Shown here: one piece after another, positions 4,510 to 6,683 of the stretch
Position numbering within the stretch: position 1 is the first letter of the stretch
Layout of the letters: each line of letters starts with the position of its first letter
Source of the DNA: Actinomycetota bacterium
GTDB taxonomy: Bacteria; Actinomycetota; Acidimicrobiia; Acidimicrobiales; Acidimicrobiaceae
DNA length: 6,683 bases
Direction of reading: 5' to 3'
NCBI GenBank assembly: GCA_004366215.1
Contig: ML178760.1
Location: 2,427 to 9,109, forward strand
Notes under the pieces: generated by a model
What the model was told of the DNA's origin: nothing
The model's database searches: none
Seen by the model: only the letters and a program-made list of their open reading frames with translations
Translations under genes and position numbers: made by a program

Positions 4510-5919
4510 GTGACCGGGAATGAGCGTGACGATGCGCTGCATCCTGAGAACCCCTTCGACGGCGGGCGCGAGCTCAATCCCGCCTCAGCGGGCGGCGATG
4601 ACGCCACTGAGCCGCTCGGTACACCTCGAGACGACGACGCGACGACCTCGAGTTGGTCGAGTGTGACGAGCGACTGGACGTCTGCTGCCTCGGCTGCTGG
4701 CGTGAGTGCCACGCCGTCTAACCCGCGGGCCCGTCGTCGGCGCCGCGCGCCTGGCGTCCTCGTCGGCTCGGCAGCAGTCCTGGCTGCACTCGTGGCCGCT
4801 GGCACGAGCTACGTCGTCGTACGGCTCAGCGGCCAGTCATCGTCGAGCCGCGCGCCGATCGTCATCAAGCAGGTCAAGGCTCAACCAGCTGCACTGAGTG
4901 GTCAGAGCGGCCTCAACATCCCTGCAATCCTCGCCAAGGTTGAGCCCGCGGTCGTCGACATCACAGCGACCGGCACGACGAGCAACGGCTTCGGCGTCGC
5001 GCAGTTCGAAGACGCGGGTACGGGCATGATCATCTCGCCAAACGGTCTCGTGCTGACGAACAACCACGTCATCGCGGGAGCGACCACGGTGCGCGTGACG
5101 CTCTACGGGCAGTCGGCCTCACGGGCTGCGCGGGTAGTCGGCACCGACCCGGCTCACGACGTGGCGCTCGTGCAGATCCTGGGGGCGAGCAACCTGCCGA
5201 CGGTGACGTTTGGAGACTCCTCGGCCCTGCAGGTCGGAGATCCCGTCGTGGCCATCGGCAACGCACTCGCGCTTCAAGGTACGCCGACGGTGACTGAAGG
5301 GATCGTCTCAGCCCTGAATCGGACGATCACGGCGAACGATCCGACGACCGGGCTGACAGAGACGATCAGCGGCATGATCCAGACCGATGCTCCGATCAGC
5401 TCGGGGAACTCGGGCGGCCCGCTCGTCGATGCCCAAGGCGACGTGGTTGGGATGAACACGGCGGTTGTGACCTCCAGTGGTCAGACTGCAGCACAGAACG
5501 TCGGCTTCGCGGAGGCCATCAACTCGGTCTTGCCCATCATCAAGACGCTCGAGTCGAACCCCAACGCCTACACCGGTGGGTCGTCGGCCGGCGCCAACTC
5601 GAACCCTGGAGCGACGGCCTTCCTGGGTGTCGGGATCCAGACGCTCACGCCTGCGCTCGACTCGCAGCTTGGGCGGCCGACTACTGATACGGGCGCTCTC
5701 GTCGACTACGTCTACCCCGGATCGGCGGCTGCAACCGCGGGCATCCAGGCGGGAGATGTCATCACGGCGGTCAACGGGCAGCCCGTGACCTCAGCTAGCT
5801 CGCTCGCCTCGATCATCCACTCGAAGGCGCCTGGCGACTCTATCAACCTGACGATCATCACGCAGAACGGCTCCACCGAGACGGTCTCGGTCACGCTCGG
5901 CACCTTCCCAGCGGCTTAG
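4510..5919 (+). CDS. Membrane-anchored HtrA/DegP-like serine protease with PDZ domain
   Basis: This 469-residue protein is a trypsin-fold protease of the HtrA family, which degrades or refolds damaged proteins outside the membrane. Residues 1-73 are a polar Asp/Ser/Thr-rich tail, probably disordered and cytoplasmic. NPRARRRRRAP (71-81) is a positive stop, followed by one membrane helix at about 82-105, so the catalytic part faces outward. The protease domain spans about 138-348 with the triad His186 (TNNHVI), Asp217 (AHDVAL) and Ser301 (GNSGGPL). IGNALALQGTPTVTEGIVS (249-267) is typical of the family. A Gly/Ser/Asn linker (355-368) leads to one PDZ domain (about 370-467; FLGVGI and IQAGDVITAVNGQPV). 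Its architecture matches mycobacterial PepD/HtrA proteins. The GTG start is supported by the AAGGAGG site. The substrate is not known. The response regulator 43 bases downstream may control or respond to it. Confidence 0.93.
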   Translation: MTGNERDDALHPENPFDGGRELNPASAGGDDATEPLGTPRDDDATTSSWSSVTSDWTSAASAAGVSATPSNPRARRRRRAPGVLVGSAAVLAALVAAGTSYVVVRLSGQSSSSRAPIVIKQVKAQPAALSGQSGLNIPAILAKVEPAVVDITATGTTSNGFGVAQFEDAGTGMIISPNGLVLTNNHVIAGATTVRVTLYGQSASRAARVVGTDPAHDVALVQILGASNLPTVTFGDSSALQVGDPVVAIGNALALQGTPTVTEGIVSALNRTITANDPTTGLTETISGMIQTDAPISSGNSGGPLVDAQGDVVGMNTAVVTSSGQTAAQNVGFAEAINSVLPIIKTLESNPNAYTGGSSAGANSNPGATAFLGVGIQTLTPALDSQLGRPTTDTGALVDYVYPGSAAATAGIQAGDVITAVNGQPVTSASSLASIIHSKAPGDSINLTIITQNGSTETVSVTLGTFPAA

Positions 5920-5939
5920 GTCTCACGGGAAGGAAGGCG

Positions 5940-5945
5940 TAGACT
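5940..5945 (+). promoter_or_regulatory. Candidate -10 box before the response regulator gene
   Basis: TAGACT fits TAnnnT and would place a transcription start near 5952, giving a short leader holding GAGG (5954-5957), which sits 5 bases before ATG 5963. No good -35 is visible. If real, the regulator can be transcribed independently of the protease; read-through from the protease gene is equally possible. Confidence 0.3.
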
Positions 5946-5962
5946 TCGGCATCGAGGCAACT

Positions 5963-6673
5963 ATGGATTCGACCCGAAAACCCCCAAAGGGCATTCGCAT
6001 CCTCGTCGTCGACGACGAGCTTCCGATCACCGAGCTCCTGCAGATGGCTCTGACTTTTGAGGGTTACGACGTGAGCGTCGCGTCATCAGGTCGTGAGGCA
6101 CTCGAGGTCATGCGGACGACAAAGCCTGACCTACTCATCCTCGATGTGATGATGCCTGGGATGGACGGCTTCACGCTCGTCCGTCGACTGCGCGAGGAGC
6201 GCAACGACGTGCCTGTCCTGCTCCTCACCGCAAAGGACGCCGTCGAAGACCGTGTCCAGGGTTTGCAGCTTGGTTCAGACGACTACGTCACGAAACCTTT
6301 TTCACTCGCTGAACTCGTCGCGCGCGTCGAGGCTATCCTTCGCCGAGCTGGCCAGGCAGCCGGATCGCCGCCGCGCATCCAGGTTGGAGACCTCATCCTC
6401 GACGACGAAGCTCACGAGGTTCTGCGTGATGGCCACGAGATTGAGCTCACCGCCACCGAGTTCAAGCTGCTTCGCTACCTCATGCTCAACGCCAACAAGG
6501 TGGTCTCGAAGGCTCAGATCCTCGATCATGTGTGGGAGTACGACTTTGGCGGCGATGCGAACATCGTCGAGACCTACATCTCCTACCTGCGCAAGAAGCT
6601 CGACGCGTGGGGACCACCGCTGATCAAGACCGTTCGCGGCGTAGGTTACTCGCTCCGTGCCTCGGAGAGCTAA
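5963..6673 (+). CDS. OmpR/PhoB-family two-component response regulator
   Basis: This 236-residue protein is a cytoplasmic DNA-binding response regulator. The receiver domain (about 12-127) has the acidic pair Asp17-Asp18 (VVDDE), the phosphate acceptor Asp61 (LILDVMMPGMDG), Thr89 (LLLTAKD) and Lys111 (TKPFS). After a short linker, the winged-helix domain (about 138-234) shows ELTATEFKLLRYL (161-173), the recognition-helix region WEYDFGGDANIVETYISYLR (191-210) and the wing RGVGYSLR (225-232). The wing and helix sequences resemble the actinobacterial MprA/TrcR/MtrA type, but I cannot name an ortholog. The start is ATG 5963 with GAGG 5 bases upstream. A partner histidine kinase is expected just downstream, but only 10 bases remain after the stop. 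Its position next to an HtrA protease suggests envelope-stress control, by analogy with mycobacterial mprAB-pepD; this is inference. Confidence 0.95.
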   Translation: MDSTRKPPKGIRILVVDDELPITELLQMALTFEGYDVSVASSGREALEVMRTTKPDLLILDVMMPGMDGFTLVRRLREERNDVPVLLLTAKDAVEDRVQGLQLGSDDYVTKPFSLAELVARVEAILRRAGQAAGSPPRIQVGDLILDDEAHEVLRDGHEIELTATEFKLLRYLMLNANKVVSKAQILDHVWEYDFGGDANIVETYISYLRKKLDAWGPPLIKTVRGVGYSLRASES

Positions 6674-6683
6674 CCGACGGCAG

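Noticed and set aside
4116..4805. A 229-codon - strand frame across the crotonase end and protease start
   Set aside because: It spans an intergenic gap and two real genes on the other strand and has low-complexity Ala/Arg/Ser composition.
1..6683. Frequent CTCGAG and TCGTCG-type words throughout
   Set aside because: They follow from common Leu-Glu, Val-Val and Asp-Asp codon pairs in GC-rich genes and show no regular spacing.

Overview
The window is GC-rich, densely packed bacterial DNA with strong G/C preference at third codon positions, several GTG starts, one probable leaderless gene and actinobacterial gene types: a P450-type ferredoxin with its reductase, a SUF cluster containing a Rieske protein, a membrane-anchored HtrA protease and an OmpR-type regulator. 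It most likely comes from a high-GC actinomycete-like lineage. Acidimicrobiia or a relative is a guess from gene content only; there is no rRNA or other taxonomic marker.

Layout. Positions 1-38 probably hold the 3' tail of an unidentified + strand gene. Next come a small [3Fe-4S]-type ferredoxin (about 61-249), whose reading frame has no normal start codon, and a FAD/NAD(P)-dependent ferredoxin reductase (258-1373). These two form an electron-transfer pair of the kind that serves cytochromes P450 and similar enzymes. Facing them on the - strand is a tightly coupled three-gene unit read from 3602 down to 1370: sufD, a Rieske [2Fe-2S] protein, sufC. Its stop codon overlaps that of the reductase gene. 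sufB, sufS and sufU are not in the window, and because the next gene upstream is divergent, sufD is first in this unit.

The 93-base gap 3603-3695 must carry both divergent promoters. It contains a bulged inverted repeat in front of sufD and a TAnnnT box placed as for a leaderless transcript of the crotonase-family gene (3696-4421). After an 87-base gap with two nested inverted repeats comes a membrane-anchored HtrA/DegP-like serine protease with a C-terminal PDZ domain (4510-5919), and then an OmpR/PhoB-family response regulator (5963-6673). A partner histidine kinase probably lies just beyond the right edge. A protease next to a two-component regulator recalls the mprA-mprB-pepD locus of mycobacteria and suggests an envelope-stress module.

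The window is mostly conventional. The points most worth a second look are the startless ferredoxin, the SUF unit without sufB but with a translationally coupled Rieske protein, the sufD upstream palindrome, and the extra acidic residue in the crotonase active site. I saw no tRNA, rRNA, CRISPR array, insertion sequence or obvious mobile element.
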